Assembly (NCBI GenBank): GCA_002483085.1 | Contig: DLHF01000037.1 | Location: forward strand, 1 to 22,913 | Reading direction: 5' to 3' | Source: Ignavibacteria bacterium UBA7675 | GTDB taxonomy: Bacteria > Bacteroidota > Ignavibacteria > Kapaibacteriales > UB7675 | DNA length: 22,913 nucleotides | Shown: positions 1-8,135 of the stretch, piece after piece | Numbering within the stretch: position 1 is the stretch's first letter | How the letters are laid out: each line of letters begins with the position of its first letter | Notes under the pieces: model-generated | The model's input: the letters and a program-made list of their open reading frames with translations, nothing else | Database searches by the model: none | What the model was told of the DNA's origin: nothing | Position numbers and translations under genes: made by a program

Positions 1-1
1 C

Positions 2-154
2 AGCGCAGGCGAGCGAGTATATATTGAGCGATGGTATGCCGCGAGCAGCAGCCGCGAGATAGCGATACGCGATCATTTAGCCGCAGGCTTGTACACAGTG
101 GTTCTGCGTTCCCCTGCAAGGGTGGACGTAGGCATGCTGATGATAGCGCGATAA
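2..154 (+). CDS. C-terminal tail of a T9SS-sorted secreted protein (5' end outside window)
   Basis: An open frame runs from the left edge to a TAA at 152-154 and encodes about 50 residues, including LAAGLYTVVLRSPARV and ending VGMLMIAR. The pattern of a G-x-Y-x-V turn followed by a short strand and a basic last residue is typical of the final beta-strands of the type IX secretion type A C-terminal sorting domain. The two complete T9SS genes in this window end the same way (GAYFVRI... and GTYYCRL...). Only the tail is visible, so the passenger function is unknown. It lies 40 bp upstream of the OmpA-family gene on the same strand and could be the preceding gene of that operon. The assignment rests on a short stretch. 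Confidence 0.6.
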   Translation, partial: SAGERVYIERWYAASSSREIAIRDHLAAGLYTVVLRSPARVDVGMLMIAR

Positions 155-194
155 ATATATTGACCAGAATTTTCAGATTATTCCTATAGTCCCT

Positions 195-2210
195 ATGAAA
201 CTTGCTCTTTCTGTTCTTTTGTGTTCGTCGGTCGCTCTATACGGCCAGCAACATCCTGCTGCAGAGCAGCAAAAGCCTACCAAGATAGGTGGCTATCTTG
301 GTTATCAGTACAATCTGCACAATGCAGGATTCAGCCAGCTTCCCGGCGTGCCGAGTTGTTGCCCCGAATTCCAGGCTGGTACAGGTGCTGGTTTTGCAGT
401 AGGTGGGCTTTATGAGATACCCTTGTCGTCGGAGCTATCATTGCTTTTACGCGGTGGCTACTCTTCGCTTGGAGCCACACTCAAGGAAACAGAAAATATA
501 GGCAATGCTCTTGGTTCGGGCGGCTCGATTGTAAGTGCAGAAGTGGAGCACTATCTTGAGACAACCCTTGGCGTAATCAGTTTACAGCCGGGGATATCCT
601 ACTCACCATTCAATGCGCCAATTTCATTTACAGTAGGCTTGGAAGCTGGGTATCTCGCTGTGAAGCAGTATAAACAACGTGAAGTCCTTGTGCGACCAGA
701 GAACGCAATATTTCCGGATACACGGTCTGGCATACGGAATGAATCGAGTGGCGATATTGCTGATGCCTCATCTCTGCGGCTCGCTGGTTTTGCGGGGATT
801 ACAACAGAAATCCCTATTGGCAAAAACGTGACTTTATCACCTTCGTTGGAATATTTTCAGGGATTTACCAACGTAATTTCCGATTCGAGTTGGGGTGCGA
901 GCAGTGTAAGGCTGGCTACGGCAGTAAAATTTGCGTTGGTTCCTGCTCCCGAACCTGCCCCACCAGTAGAGCCCGTGAAGCCTACTCCCGAACCCGTAAA
1001 GCCCGATCCAGTTGTGGCGAAAGAGTCGGTGCTTACTGCTTCTATAGCACTATCGGCTGTGGTACCCGACGGCAGGAAAGAGGCCGTGCAGTCAATTATT
1101 ATTGAAGAGACCGAACTTGAAGAACACGTTCCTGTGCTATTCCACATATTTTTTGGTGAAAACAGTGGGGAGTTACCAGCGCAGCCGCTTCACCTGATAA
1201 CGCGGGAGGAGACGCCAGCATTCAACGAGAACACACTACAGGCCGACGCTATGGCTGTGTATCCGGAGCTGCTCAATATTCTCGGTGCGCGTATGAAAAA
1301 GAATACAAAGATGACGGTAACGCTTACGGGATGCAATGCAGATATTGGCGCAGAAAAAGGTAATACCCAGCTTTCGCGCCAGCGAGCCGAAGCTGTAAAA
1401 GCGTACCTGACATCGGTGTGGGGAATAGAGCCCGGAAGAATTGCAGTAAAAGCACGGAATCTTCCAGCTAAACCGTCGAACACGGCTTTAGTGGATGGTC
1501 AGGAAGAAAACCGCCGCGTGGAAATTATCGCCGAAGGCGCAGCCCTGACTGATCCTGTAAAGCTGAAAGATATTTCGCGAGTGGCTCAGCCATCGTCGGT
1601 TGAAATAGCGCCTATTATTACTGCTGATGCTGGCCTGAAAAACTGGACATTGTCAGTAAGTGGTGATCAGCGCACACTTGCATCGTTTAATGGTACTTCT
1701 ACGCAACCTGTAGTGTGGAATATCAATCCCGAAACTGTCACCGATAATACTGCGAATATTGCTTTTACGCTGACGGCGAGCGACCGCGACGGCAAAACAC
1801 GTGTTGTTGCCGATAGCATTCCCGCACGCACGCTTACACTACAGAAAAAGCGCTTCGAGATACGCAATGATACACGCTACGAGAAGTTCTCGCTTATTCT
1901 GTTCGGCTATAATGAAACGGAGCTCGATGAGGTGCATCGCTCTACATTAGAGCAAGTGAAGACGCGCATAACACCGCAGTCAATTGTTACTATCCAGGGA
2001 TATACCGACCGGACAGGTGACCCGGCCTATAACAGACAACTCGCCGCCCGCCGCTGCGAAAATGTGCGTTCCTATCTTGCAGGAGTACCTGCGAAGAATA
2101 CTTCGATTAATGCTGTCGGTAGTGATGTATTGTTGTTCAATAATGATACACCCTATGGCCGCAGCTATTCGCGTACCGTACAAGTCATTGTCGAAACCCC
2201 TGTGCAGTAA
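195..2210 (+). CDS. OmpA-family outer-membrane protein with N-terminal beta-barrel and two OmpA-like domains
   Basis: The 671-residue product starts with a signal peptide (MKLALSVLLCSSVALYGQ). Residues ~25-247 alternate hydrophobic and polar segments like an outer-membrane beta-barrel. A Pro/Glu/Lys linker follows (~248-275: PEPAPPVEPVKPTPEPVKP). Two OmpA C-like domains follow, at ~313-448 and ~564-671. Both keep the Asp and Arg that bind peptidoglycan diaminopimelate in this family: ADIGAEKGNTQLSRQRAEAV in the first, DRTGDPAYNRQLAARR in the second. Between them (~465-555) is an Ig-like segment. The likely role is anchoring the outer membrane to peptidoglycan or envelope scaffolding; the exact partner is unknown. 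The barrel is paralogous to that of the gene at 4068 (QGFTNVISDSSWGASSV against IGLTNVMSGVDWTFSSV). No clear Shine-Dalgarno precedes the ATG, but the signal peptide supports this start. Confidence 0.85.
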   Translation: MKLALSVLLCSSVALYGQQHPAAEQQKPTKIGGYLGYQYNLHNAGFSQLPGVPSCCPEFQAGTGAGFAVGGLYEIPLSSELSLLLRGGYSSLGATLKETENIGNALGSGGSIVSAEVEHYLETTLGVISLQPGISYSPFNAPISFTVGLEAGYLAVKQYKQREVLVRPENAIFPDTRSGIRNESSGDIADASSLRLAGFAGITTEIPIGKNVTLSPSLEYFQGFTNVISDSSWGASSVRLATAVKFALVPAPEPAPPVEPVKPTPEPVKPDPVVAKESVLTASIALSAVVPDGRKEAVQSIIIEETELEEHVPVLFHIFFGENSGELPAQPLHLITREETPAFNENTLQADAMAVYPELLNILGARMKKNTKMTVTLTGCNADIGAEKGNTQLSRQRAEAVKAYLTSVWGIEPGRIAVKARNLPAKPSNTALVDGQEENRRVEIIAEGAALTDPVKLKDISRVAQPSSVEIAPIITADAGLKNWTLSVSGDQRTLASFNGTSTQPVVWNINPETVTDNTANIAFTLTASDRDGKTRVVADSIPARTLTLQKKRFEIRNDTRYEKFSLILFGYNETELDEVHRSTLEQVKTRITPQSIVTIQGYTDRTGDPAYNRQLAARRCENVRSYLAGVPAKNTSINAVGSDVLLFNNDTPYGRSYSRTVQVIVETPVQ

Positions 2211-2277
2211 TGTAACTCTTGTGGTCGGCGAAGGGTTTAAGTACAGATACTTGTGCAATTCTTCCCGAGGAAGAGCG

Positions 2278-4059
2278 GTGAAACACGTCTGGATTGTTTG
2301 TTTTGTCTTGCTATGCGCGTGGCAGTCGGCCTATGCAGGCCCCCGGGAACTTACCGATAGTGTGTCGTGTGGGGTCGTTGTAGTTGGGGCTACACGAGTT
2401 GTGGAAAAAGAAGTGCCAGTAGAGGTATTAGCTCTACAGGCTTCTGACTCTGTCATTGCTGCTGTGGTGTATGGCAGTGGCCAGCAGGGTGTCTTTGACA
2501 TCACGAACTGGGGGCAAAGAAATCAGCAGACGACTATTCTAAATATCAATGTGAAATTCTCGCCGAAGGCTGTTGCACAATACCAAACCTTCATCGCCAT
2601 TATAGTGCAGAGAGTGTCTTCTCTTGATACCTTCTTACTTCAGGTGTCGGGAGTAGGAATTGCGTTGCGCATCGAACCAGAAAGGCTCGATTTTGACGAC
2701 CTTTATATAGCGCAAGAGGATAGCCAAACTCGTGGTTTGGCTATTCATAACGATGGCGATGTATCGGTGACAGTTCATGTTCACTTAAATAACAACAGTA
2801 GCACCAACCCTTTTAGCTTTGTGCCTTTGGTCGATACTTTTGTTATTGAAAGCCGGTCTGCGCTCTTTCTGGAAGTAACGTGTTCTGCCAAAGGTCAGAT
2901 TATCAGAGATGTTGTCCAGATGGTGAGTGATTCACTCGCTGTTTCTGTTGATGGAGCTACCGGTCTACCAGTGCAATATGCAGGCTTATTTGCGCGATTA
3001 ATTGCTCCTGCTACGAATATCGACACACTGGCTTTTGGCAATGTCTTGATTGGAACAAGCCGTAGACTTTCTATGTCTTTTACCAATACATCGGGCAGTG
3101 TAGTGAGCATAGAACGGATACAAATCGACGGTGCTGGCGGAGCTTTTACCTATATTGATTCAGTGGCTGCGCGAGATATCCTGCCCGGTGCTACACTCGT
3201 CTCAGAGATAGAGTTTCGGCCTGTAAAAGCAGGGCCGAGTGCGACAGATTTCACTCTGTTCATTTGGCTTATCGACCAGAAAAGAATTCCTGTCAAGAAA
3301 GTGCTGCTCACTGGCAATGGTTTCGGCTTCGACGGTCCGGCAGTGACAACAGGTACAGCCAGGGTGAAAATTGGTGATGAGTTCGAGCTTCCCATTACTG
3401 CCCGTTTTAATGCCGACCAAGTGGTACTTCTCCGAAATTCCAATGTCAAAGAGCTTGGATATGAGTTTACTCTCCAGCTCAACGCGAGCATTGCCAAGGT
3501 GCTTGACGACAAGGTGGATTCCGTGAGTTTTCACGGTGCCAACCAGCACGTGCACATCGTGGGTGCAATTCCAACCAGCGCATTGCCATTCGTACTACCG
3601 CTCAATATTCGGATGCGCGCTTTGCTGGGAGATACGGACTCCAGCGGCGTTATAAGTGCCGACGATGGCAACATTGTCGGCGTAGTGTGGAGCATTCCAG
3701 AGACTGATTTTATTCGAAAGGCCAACCTCAAACCTGGGGCCATAGTGCTTACGGATGTGTTTATCTGGCCGAATGGAGAAAAGCGTCTGATCAATTCCCG
3801 GAAAGGCGCATTGCGACTCGACCTAGTGCCAAATCCAGTGGCGGCCACCGGGGTGCTTACCATAAGCGCTATAGGTTTTGGCAGTACTGCAATACTGACA
3901 ATTTATACACCTCTCGGCGCAGAGGTGTACTCGGGCGAGCTAATGACCTCGATACCCGTAACCAAACAAATACGCGATCTAAATATAGGTGCCGGAACCT
4001 ACTACTGTCGGCTTACCTCGGGAAGCAATTCTTTGGTGAAACTGCTGCGGGTTGAGTAA
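2278..4059 (+). CDS. T9SS-secreted surface protein with HYDIN/ASPM-type Ig domains and cohesin-like domain
   Basis: The GTG at 2278 is chosen. It follows GAGGAAGAG and begins a clean signal peptide (MKHVWIVCFVLLCAWQSAYA), giving 593 residues. The frame stays open upstream to 1984, but that part lies inside the preceding OmpA gene. Residues ~30-130, ~138-235 and ~247-345 look like successive choice-of-anchor-D/ASPM-SPD2-HYDIN Ig domains (FDDLYIAQEDSQTRGLAIHN; LAFGNVLIGTSRRLSMSFTN). Residues ~355-460 resemble a cohesin-like fold (TARVKIGDEFELPITARFNA). Residues ~515-593 form a T9SS type A sorting domain (LVPNPVAATGVLTI ... GTYYCRLTSG). It is probably exported across the outer membrane and kept at the surface. 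It sits between two paralogous barrel genes on the same strand, 67 bp after the first and 8 bp before the second, which suggests one operon. Confidence 0.8.
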   Translation: MKHVWIVCFVLLCAWQSAYAGPRELTDSVSCGVVVVGATRVVEKEVPVEVLALQASDSVIAAVVYGSGQQGVFDITNWGQRNQQTTILNINVKFSPKAVAQYQTFIAIIVQRVSSLDTFLLQVSGVGIALRIEPERLDFDDLYIAQEDSQTRGLAIHNDGDVSVTVHVHLNNNSSTNPFSFVPLVDTFVIESRSALFLEVTCSAKGQIIRDVVQMVSDSLAVSVDGATGLPVQYAGLFARLIAPATNIDTLAFGNVLIGTSRRLSMSFTNTSGSVVSIERIQIDGAGGAFTYIDSVAARDILPGATLVSEIEFRPVKAGPSATDFTLFIWLIDQKRIPVKKVLLTGNGFGFDGPAVTTGTARVKIGDEFELPITARFNADQVVLLRNSNVKELGYEFTLQLNASIAKVLDDKVDSVSFHGANQHVHIVGAIPTSALPFVLPLNIRMRALLGDTDSSGVISADDGNIVGVVWSIPETDFIRKANLKPGAIVLTDVFIWPNGEKRLINSRKGALRLDLVPNPVAATGVLTISAIGFGSTAILTIYTPLGAEVYSGELMTSIPVTKQIRDLNIGAGTYYCRLTSGSNSLVKLLRVE

Positions 4060-4067
4060 ATTGGGGC

Positions 4068-6083
4068 ATGACCAATATTGCCGGTGTCTTTGCACAGACA
4101 TTTCTTGCGCTTATTCTTCTCGTTGTTGCCTTCGGTGCCTGCCCGGCACAGGAACAATCTACGTTGCTCTGGCGCGCCGGAATCAGGCTTGCTCCAGTAT
4201 TCTTGGTACATTCCGCCTCTTTTAAATCGCTGCCCGGTATTACACAGCCGTCCAATGCTTCTTCCTTTTCTCCTTCGGGTGCACCTATTGCCATAGGTGT
4301 GAGTGCTTTTGCCGAACTTCCTCTCTTCCGCTGGGGAACAATTGGCCTCCTTGCCGACTACCGACCCTCTGTTCCTGCTACCTTTACTGCAACTGAGCTT
4401 ATACCAGTGCAAACAGAATCGGGGATTTTAACTGCTACAGTGGCTCATGCTATCGACGCTCAATTGCATTATGCAGGTGGAGAATTATTTGCTCATATTT
4501 TTCTACCGGGGCGCTTTGGCTTGCGAGTTGGGCCGCGCTTTGATGTCCTTACAGGCTCATCTTTTAGCCAAACACAAGAAATTACAAATCCCGATCTCGA
4601 ATTTATTGGCTTCGAAGGAAAAGTTGTGTCTGCCACAGGTGCATTGCCGGGAGCTACACCAGTGCTGTTCTCCCTGTCGGCGGGATTGACCTATCCCGTT
4701 GATGTGTCGAATACTCTACAGCTTCAACTCGAAGGAGGTGCACACATAGGGCTCACTAATGTTATGTCTGGCGTTGATTGGACATTCTCATCGGTACAGG
4801 CTGGCCTCTCGCTGCTCTACAGCAGCTTGGCCGAAAGGCAGCGCCTGGCCGACACGCTATTCCAGCGTGATACAACGCTGCGGCTTGTGGCAGGTCTCGC
4901 CGAGGAGCGAGTTCTGCTTGTGGAAAGCGATTCAACTGTACAGCAGACAGAAACCCCGAGTACGGTACTCTCCACGACTACCTTTCGCCAGCGCTATGTG
5001 CGCGAACTTCCGCGCCCAAAGGCATTGCTTACCGCTGGTGTGGCTATACGCTTTGTGCTCAGCAATGGCCAAGAAGCTTCTGAAGTCAGTGGTGAGATCA
5101 AGACAGTTGAAGAAATACGCCATATTCTCGCTTCCGAACGCGTGGTCTATGATGGTTTAGCTGCGGGCAATCCGCTGTTTGGGATGTTTAGCCGAGAGTT
5201 CGACGAAGAGCAGAAAAATGCGCTTGGCTTTACGGCGCAGGACATGCAGAGAAGTTTGCTGCAACACCTTGCGGCAGGAGTCGGGACATTGCCGGATATC
5301 AGCGTGTCTTCGTATGGAGGTGACTCGATAGCCCGCTTCGCCGCTGATCGCGTGCAAAAGCTCTGCGCCGATGCTTGGGGGAAAGACGTAGAAACTGTTG
5401 CTGTGCAGATGCGCTCTGCCGCAAACCAGCCAGCAGAGCCTGTAGCCGTGATATCTGTAGGCTCTCAGCCGGAGCCATTTATTGTGCGTGACACATCAGT
5501 CTTGCTCCCGGTGCAGCAGGTGCTCTTTTATCCTGAAGTAGTGAGCGAGGTCGGCGTACAGCGCTGGGAGATACATATTCGTTTAGGGGAGCGCGAACTC
5601 TATGCACAGAAGGGTAATGGCGATGTTCCCTCAGTACTTTCCTGGACACCAGATACAGAGATTATTGTTGATATGCCACACGCACCTATTCAATGTATGC
5701 TAACAGTGGTAGACCGCAACGGACAGCAACAGAGTACCTCGGGAGAAATTTTATTCCGGCATTCCCAGAGCGGTACTCTCAACAGGGTAGATACAACGAT
5801 TGTAAGGTTCATTGTGCATGGTAGGGAATTAGATCGCAGTACGGTGGAGTATATTCGTCGACAGCTTCGCCAGCTCGGTGCTCCATCTGTCACTGTAGTA
5901 TGCTGGTTCACAGCCGCAACACTCTCGGATACTCCGGTATATGTGCTGTCAAAGGAAGCACGTGCTCTCTTGCTGCCATCAGGCGAACCTGACATACATT
6001 TGCATGTTGTGCCGGGTGTTGGCCTTCAGGCGCGCCGAGCTGATGCAATTATCGACATCCGAGCGAAAACTACCAGCCGATAG
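4068..6083 (+). CDS. Outer-membrane barrel protein, degenerate OmpA-family paralog
   Basis: The product is 671 residues with a signal peptide to about residue 28 (ending FGACPAQ). It starts only 8 bp after the T9SS protein's stop. Residues ~30-265 form a barrel paralogous to that of the gene at 195 (VHSASFKSLPGI against LHNAGFSQLPGV; IGLTNVMSGVDW against QGFTNVISDSSW). Residues ~330-475 and ~575-665 occupy the places of the two OmpA-like domains. Some features survive (DSIARFAADRVQKLCADAWG matches the region around the first protein's ...QRAEAVKAYLTSVWG), but the Asp/Arg signature is eroded, especially in the last domain. It probably remains an outer-membrane protein that has lost or altered peptidoglycan binding. 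A role as partner of the neighbouring surface protein is inferred from context only. Confidence 0.72.
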   Translation: MTNIAGVFAQTFLALILLVVAFGACPAQEQSTLLWRAGIRLAPVFLVHSASFKSLPGITQPSNASSFSPSGAPIAIGVSAFAELPLFRWGTIGLLADYRPSVPATFTATELIPVQTESGILTATVAHAIDAQLHYAGGELFAHIFLPGRFGLRVGPRFDVLTGSSFSQTQEITNPDLEFIGFEGKVVSATGALPGATPVLFSLSAGLTYPVDVSNTLQLQLEGGAHIGLTNVMSGVDWTFSSVQAGLSLLYSSLAERQRLADTLFQRDTTLRLVAGLAEERVLLVESDSTVQQTETPSTVLSTTTFRQRYVRELPRPKALLTAGVAIRFVLSNGQEASEVSGEIKTVEEIRHILASERVVYDGLAAGNPLFGMFSREFDEEQKNALGFTAQDMQRSLLQHLAAGVGTLPDISVSSYGGDSIARFAADRVQKLCADAWGKDVETVAVQMRSAANQPAEPVAVISVGSQPEPFIVRDTSVLLPVQQVLFYPEVVSEVGVQRWEIHIRLGERELYAQKGNGDVPSVLSWTPDTEIIVDMPHAPIQCMLTVVDRNGQQQSTSGEILFRHSQSGTLNRVDTTIVRFIVHGRELDRSTVEYIRRQLRQLGAPSVTVVCWFTAATLSDTPVYVLSKEARALLLPSGEPDIHLHVVPGVGLQARRADAIIDIRAKTTSR

Positions 6084-6365
6084 AACATTACTACAATGCT
6101 GCTGGAAGGAGGAAAGACATGGTGCGCTTCTGTCTCCGCCCGCAGTTCCGGCCTCTGCACCGCGCTGCACACACCGCCGCGAGTTGTTCGGCCCTCATCG
6201 CTTTTTGCAGCAACCAGTCTGGCGCTTTTTATTTAGCAAGTAGCACTCGGACATCACGAGCCGGATGCTGCGACCGGCGACAGCGGCAAGAAACAAGAGC
6301 AACGACGCCCGTGCCACAAATACTCTGAATGCTGTTGCAATTGTATCTCTCAACGCTGTTGTGCA
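6084..6365. other. Non-coding gap between convergent genes, mostly filled by repeat copy R1
   Basis: This 282-bp gap separates the + strand barrel gene from the - strand anti-sigma gene. I see no convincing gene. It holds the repeat copy R1 (6118-6315) and a short direct repeat CGCTTTTT at 6199-6206 and 6223-6230. I found no clean intrinsic terminator on either strand. Confidence 0.6.
6118..6315 (+). repeat. Dispersed intergenic repeat, copy R1 (longest copy)
   Basis: R1 shares several blocks with other intergenic sites in this window. GCGCTTCTGTCTCCGCCCG at about 6124-6142 matches 10499-10519 with few differences. CTCTGCACCGCGCTGCACA at 6153-6171 matches 17293-17311 at 18 of 19 bases. GACCGGCGACAGCG at 6272-6285 matches 10528-10540 and the reverse complement of 21474-21487 with one C/T change. 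GCAACGACGCCCGTGCC at 6299-6315 is identical to the reverse complement of 21419-21435. These were aligned by eye, so boundaries are approximate. Confidence 0.6.
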
Positions 6366-7364
6366 CTACTTTACCTGTAGGTTTTTGAGTTCGTCCTGCC
6401 ACCGTTGTAAGTCGGGACTGTCGAGCTTTCGCAATGTATTTATGCATTCCTCAATGAGTTTGACGGCCTGCTGATGAGCACCGCGCGCCTCTTCTAATAG
6501 CCCAATCTGGCCCAGAATTATCGCTTCATTTTCTCCTAACTTCAGTTGGCGTGCCAAGCTCAGCGCCTCATCTAAATACACACGGCTGCTTTCAAAGTTT
6601 TCGAGAGTGATCTGGTACAGACCAATATCGGTAGCTTTGAGCATCGTATGGACTGCATCGCCAGCGGCCTTGTATTTCTCATAATCAGCCATTGCTTTCG
6701 ATAGCTCTTTTCGCACCTTGTTTTTCTGGTCGGTCGCCAGCATCTCTACCGATTGTTTATCGTCGGTTGGAGTTGTGGTGCCAATGTTGGCTGTATTATC
6801 AGACAAGGGGCTGGCCTGTTGTTGTGTCAAGCTGCCGTGCGCGGCAGATGTTGCAACGGAATTCCCTTGTTGCTGGTCGGGTGCAGAGGCTGCGTCGTCT
6901 TGCAAATGTGTTTCCGCCGGGGTCTGTGCAGGCGGGATTGGAGCCGGAGTCGTGCCTATGGTTGGTTGTTCATAAGCAGGCGATTGTGATAGAGGCTGGG
7001 GCACTACTGTGTTGCTCGACAGTGACAAATACCAGAGCACGCCAGCGCCTATACACACGGTCGTAAGGCCGCCCAGAATACGCAGCGAAGGCGAGAAGCG
7101 GCTGGTTGTACTCGCAACGGTTGCTATTGTGCTACCTGCTGCCACCGAGGAGGCTACGGTATGCTCTACTAGGTCGATGAGTTGTCCTGGGATCTTGGGT
7201 TGGAGCACTGGTTTAGTTTTTTGCAGCGCTTCTTCAACGGCAAGAAATTCACGCACTTCTTCGGCGAACTGCGGCGAGGCAGCCGTGCGTGCGGAGAGCT
7301 CCTGTTGTTCGGCTTCCGTCAGGCTATTGTCGAGCAGTTTTGCCAGCAATTCATCGTTTGTCAT
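6366..7364 (-). CDS. Membrane anti-sigma-like protein with helical (TPR-like) C-terminal domain
   Basis: The product is 332 residues. The ATG at 7364 overlaps the sigma factor's TGA (ATGA), so translation is probably coupled. The N-terminal ~50 residues are helical and acidic (MTNDELLAKLLDNSLTEAEQ), like the cytoplasmic sigma-binding part of anti-sigma factors, but they lack the HxxxCxxC zinc motif. One membrane segment lies at ~95-115 (ILGGLTTVCIGAGVLWYLSL). A ~95-residue linker rich in Pro, Gln, Thr and Ala follows. Residues ~210-332 are helical and look like two or three TPR-type repeats (LYQITLENFESSRVYLDEAL; AIILGQIGLLEEARGAHQQA). The inferred role is to hold the ECF sigma factor at the inner membrane and release it on a periplasmic signal sensed through the helical domain. 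Confidence 0.7.
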   Translation of the reverse strand: MTNDELLAKLLDNSLTEAEQQELSARTAASPQFAEEVREFLAVEEALQKTKPVLQPKIPGQLIDLVEHTVASSVAAGSTIATVASTTSRFSPSLRILGGLTTVCIGAGVLWYLSLSSNTVVPQPLSQSPAYEQPTIGTTPAPIPPAQTPAETHLQDDAASAPDQQQGNSVATSAAHGSLTQQQASPLSDNTANIGTTTPTDDKQSVEMLATDQKNKVRKELSKAMADYEKYKAAGDAVHTMLKATDIGLYQITLENFESSRVYLDEALSLARQLKLGENEAIILGQIGLLEEARGAHQQAVKLIEECINTLRKLDSPDLQRWQDELKNLQVK

Positions 7365-7921
7365 TGGAGTTCGTGAAGATAAGGAGACAAAGTTTTTTGG
7401 ATAAGTTTTCGCGCCCGAAAAACCCGGACTTTTGCAAGCGAAAGGCTGATACCCAGAATAGAAGCTATATGGTCGTACTGGTAATCGTCCAGATAGCGTA
7501 GTTCAAATGCTTCGCGCAGGTCTTCGGGAAGCTCTGCGATTGCTTTGCTAATGATATCGTGCAGTATGATATCATCCTGCTGCTCGTGCGACAGTGTATT
7601 TTCAATACCCGGCACATCATCCAAACGCACCTTAGGTTTCTCCTTGCGTAAGAGCTTTATACAGCGATTGCGTGCAATAGCATAGAACCACGCACTGAAG
7701 GAGCCCCCAGTAAAAGAGTCGCGCTTTTCATAGATAGTTGCCACTACCGTCTGAAATGCATCTTCGGCCACATTGTCATCGCCGAGAATTCTACGGCAAT
7801 AGCTGTATATCTGCCTGCTGTATCGCTTGTAAAGAACGCGAAAAGCTTTCTCGTCGTGTTTCTGTACGAGTGCAAATAATTCTTCATCAGTTGCCTGTAT
7901 GTATTCCTCGGCTGTTGGCAT
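7361..7921 (-). CDS. RNA polymerase ECF-type sigma factor
   Basis: From the ATG at 7921 the product is 186 residues. Sigma region 2 is at ~24-94 (DEKAFRVLYKRYSRQIY ... DAFQTVVATIYEKRDSF ... AWFYAIARNRCIKLLRKE). Region 4 is at ~125-176 (LPEDLREAFELRYLDDYQYD followed by the helix-turn-helix HIASILGISLSLAKVRVFRA). It directs RNA polymerase to an extracytoplasmic-stress-type regulon. Longer starts at 7966 (ATG) and 7990 (TTG) are open. 7921 is preferred because ECF factors usually begin about ten residues before this DEELFALVQ segment, although no good Shine-Dalgarno is seen for any of them. It is coupled to the downstream membrane anti-sigma-like gene and is divergent from a T9SS cargo gene, which is a candidate target. 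Confidence 0.85.
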   Translation of the reverse strand: MPTAEEYIQATDEELFALVQKHDEKAFRVLYKRYSRQIYSYCRRILGDDNVAEDAFQTVVATIYEKRDSFTGGSFSAWFYAIARNRCIKLLRKEKPKVRLDDVPGIENTLSHEQQDDIILHDIISKAIAELPEDLREAFELRYLDDYQYDHIASILGISLSLAKVRVFRARKLIQKTLSPYLHELQ

Positions 7922-8135
7922 ATGTAGATGCTTAAACCCTGTACTTTGTGGTTTCGTTACAAACATACTTCGCTGTCTATCGGAAACCAAAGGCTGCGTG
8001 AAAGAGGCTTTTTGCGCCGTGTAACCATTTTTCCTACTTGCAGGTTTTACCTCCTGACTTACGCATAATCGGTTGCAATCGGCGTGTCATAGTCTTGTTT
8101 ACCTATTATTTACGAATCCACTCAAGGAAAAAATC

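Noticed and set aside
1984..2277. In-frame extension of the T9SS gene overlapping the OmpA gene
   Set aside because: It lies inside the OmpA coding sequence, and the GTG at 2278 has a ribosome binding site and a signal peptide.
8000..8135. Bacteroidota-type promoter (TTG ... TAnnTTTG) ahead of the T9SS gene
   Set aside because: The best candidate, TAGTCTTG, has a mismatch and the spacing to the nearest TTG is too short.
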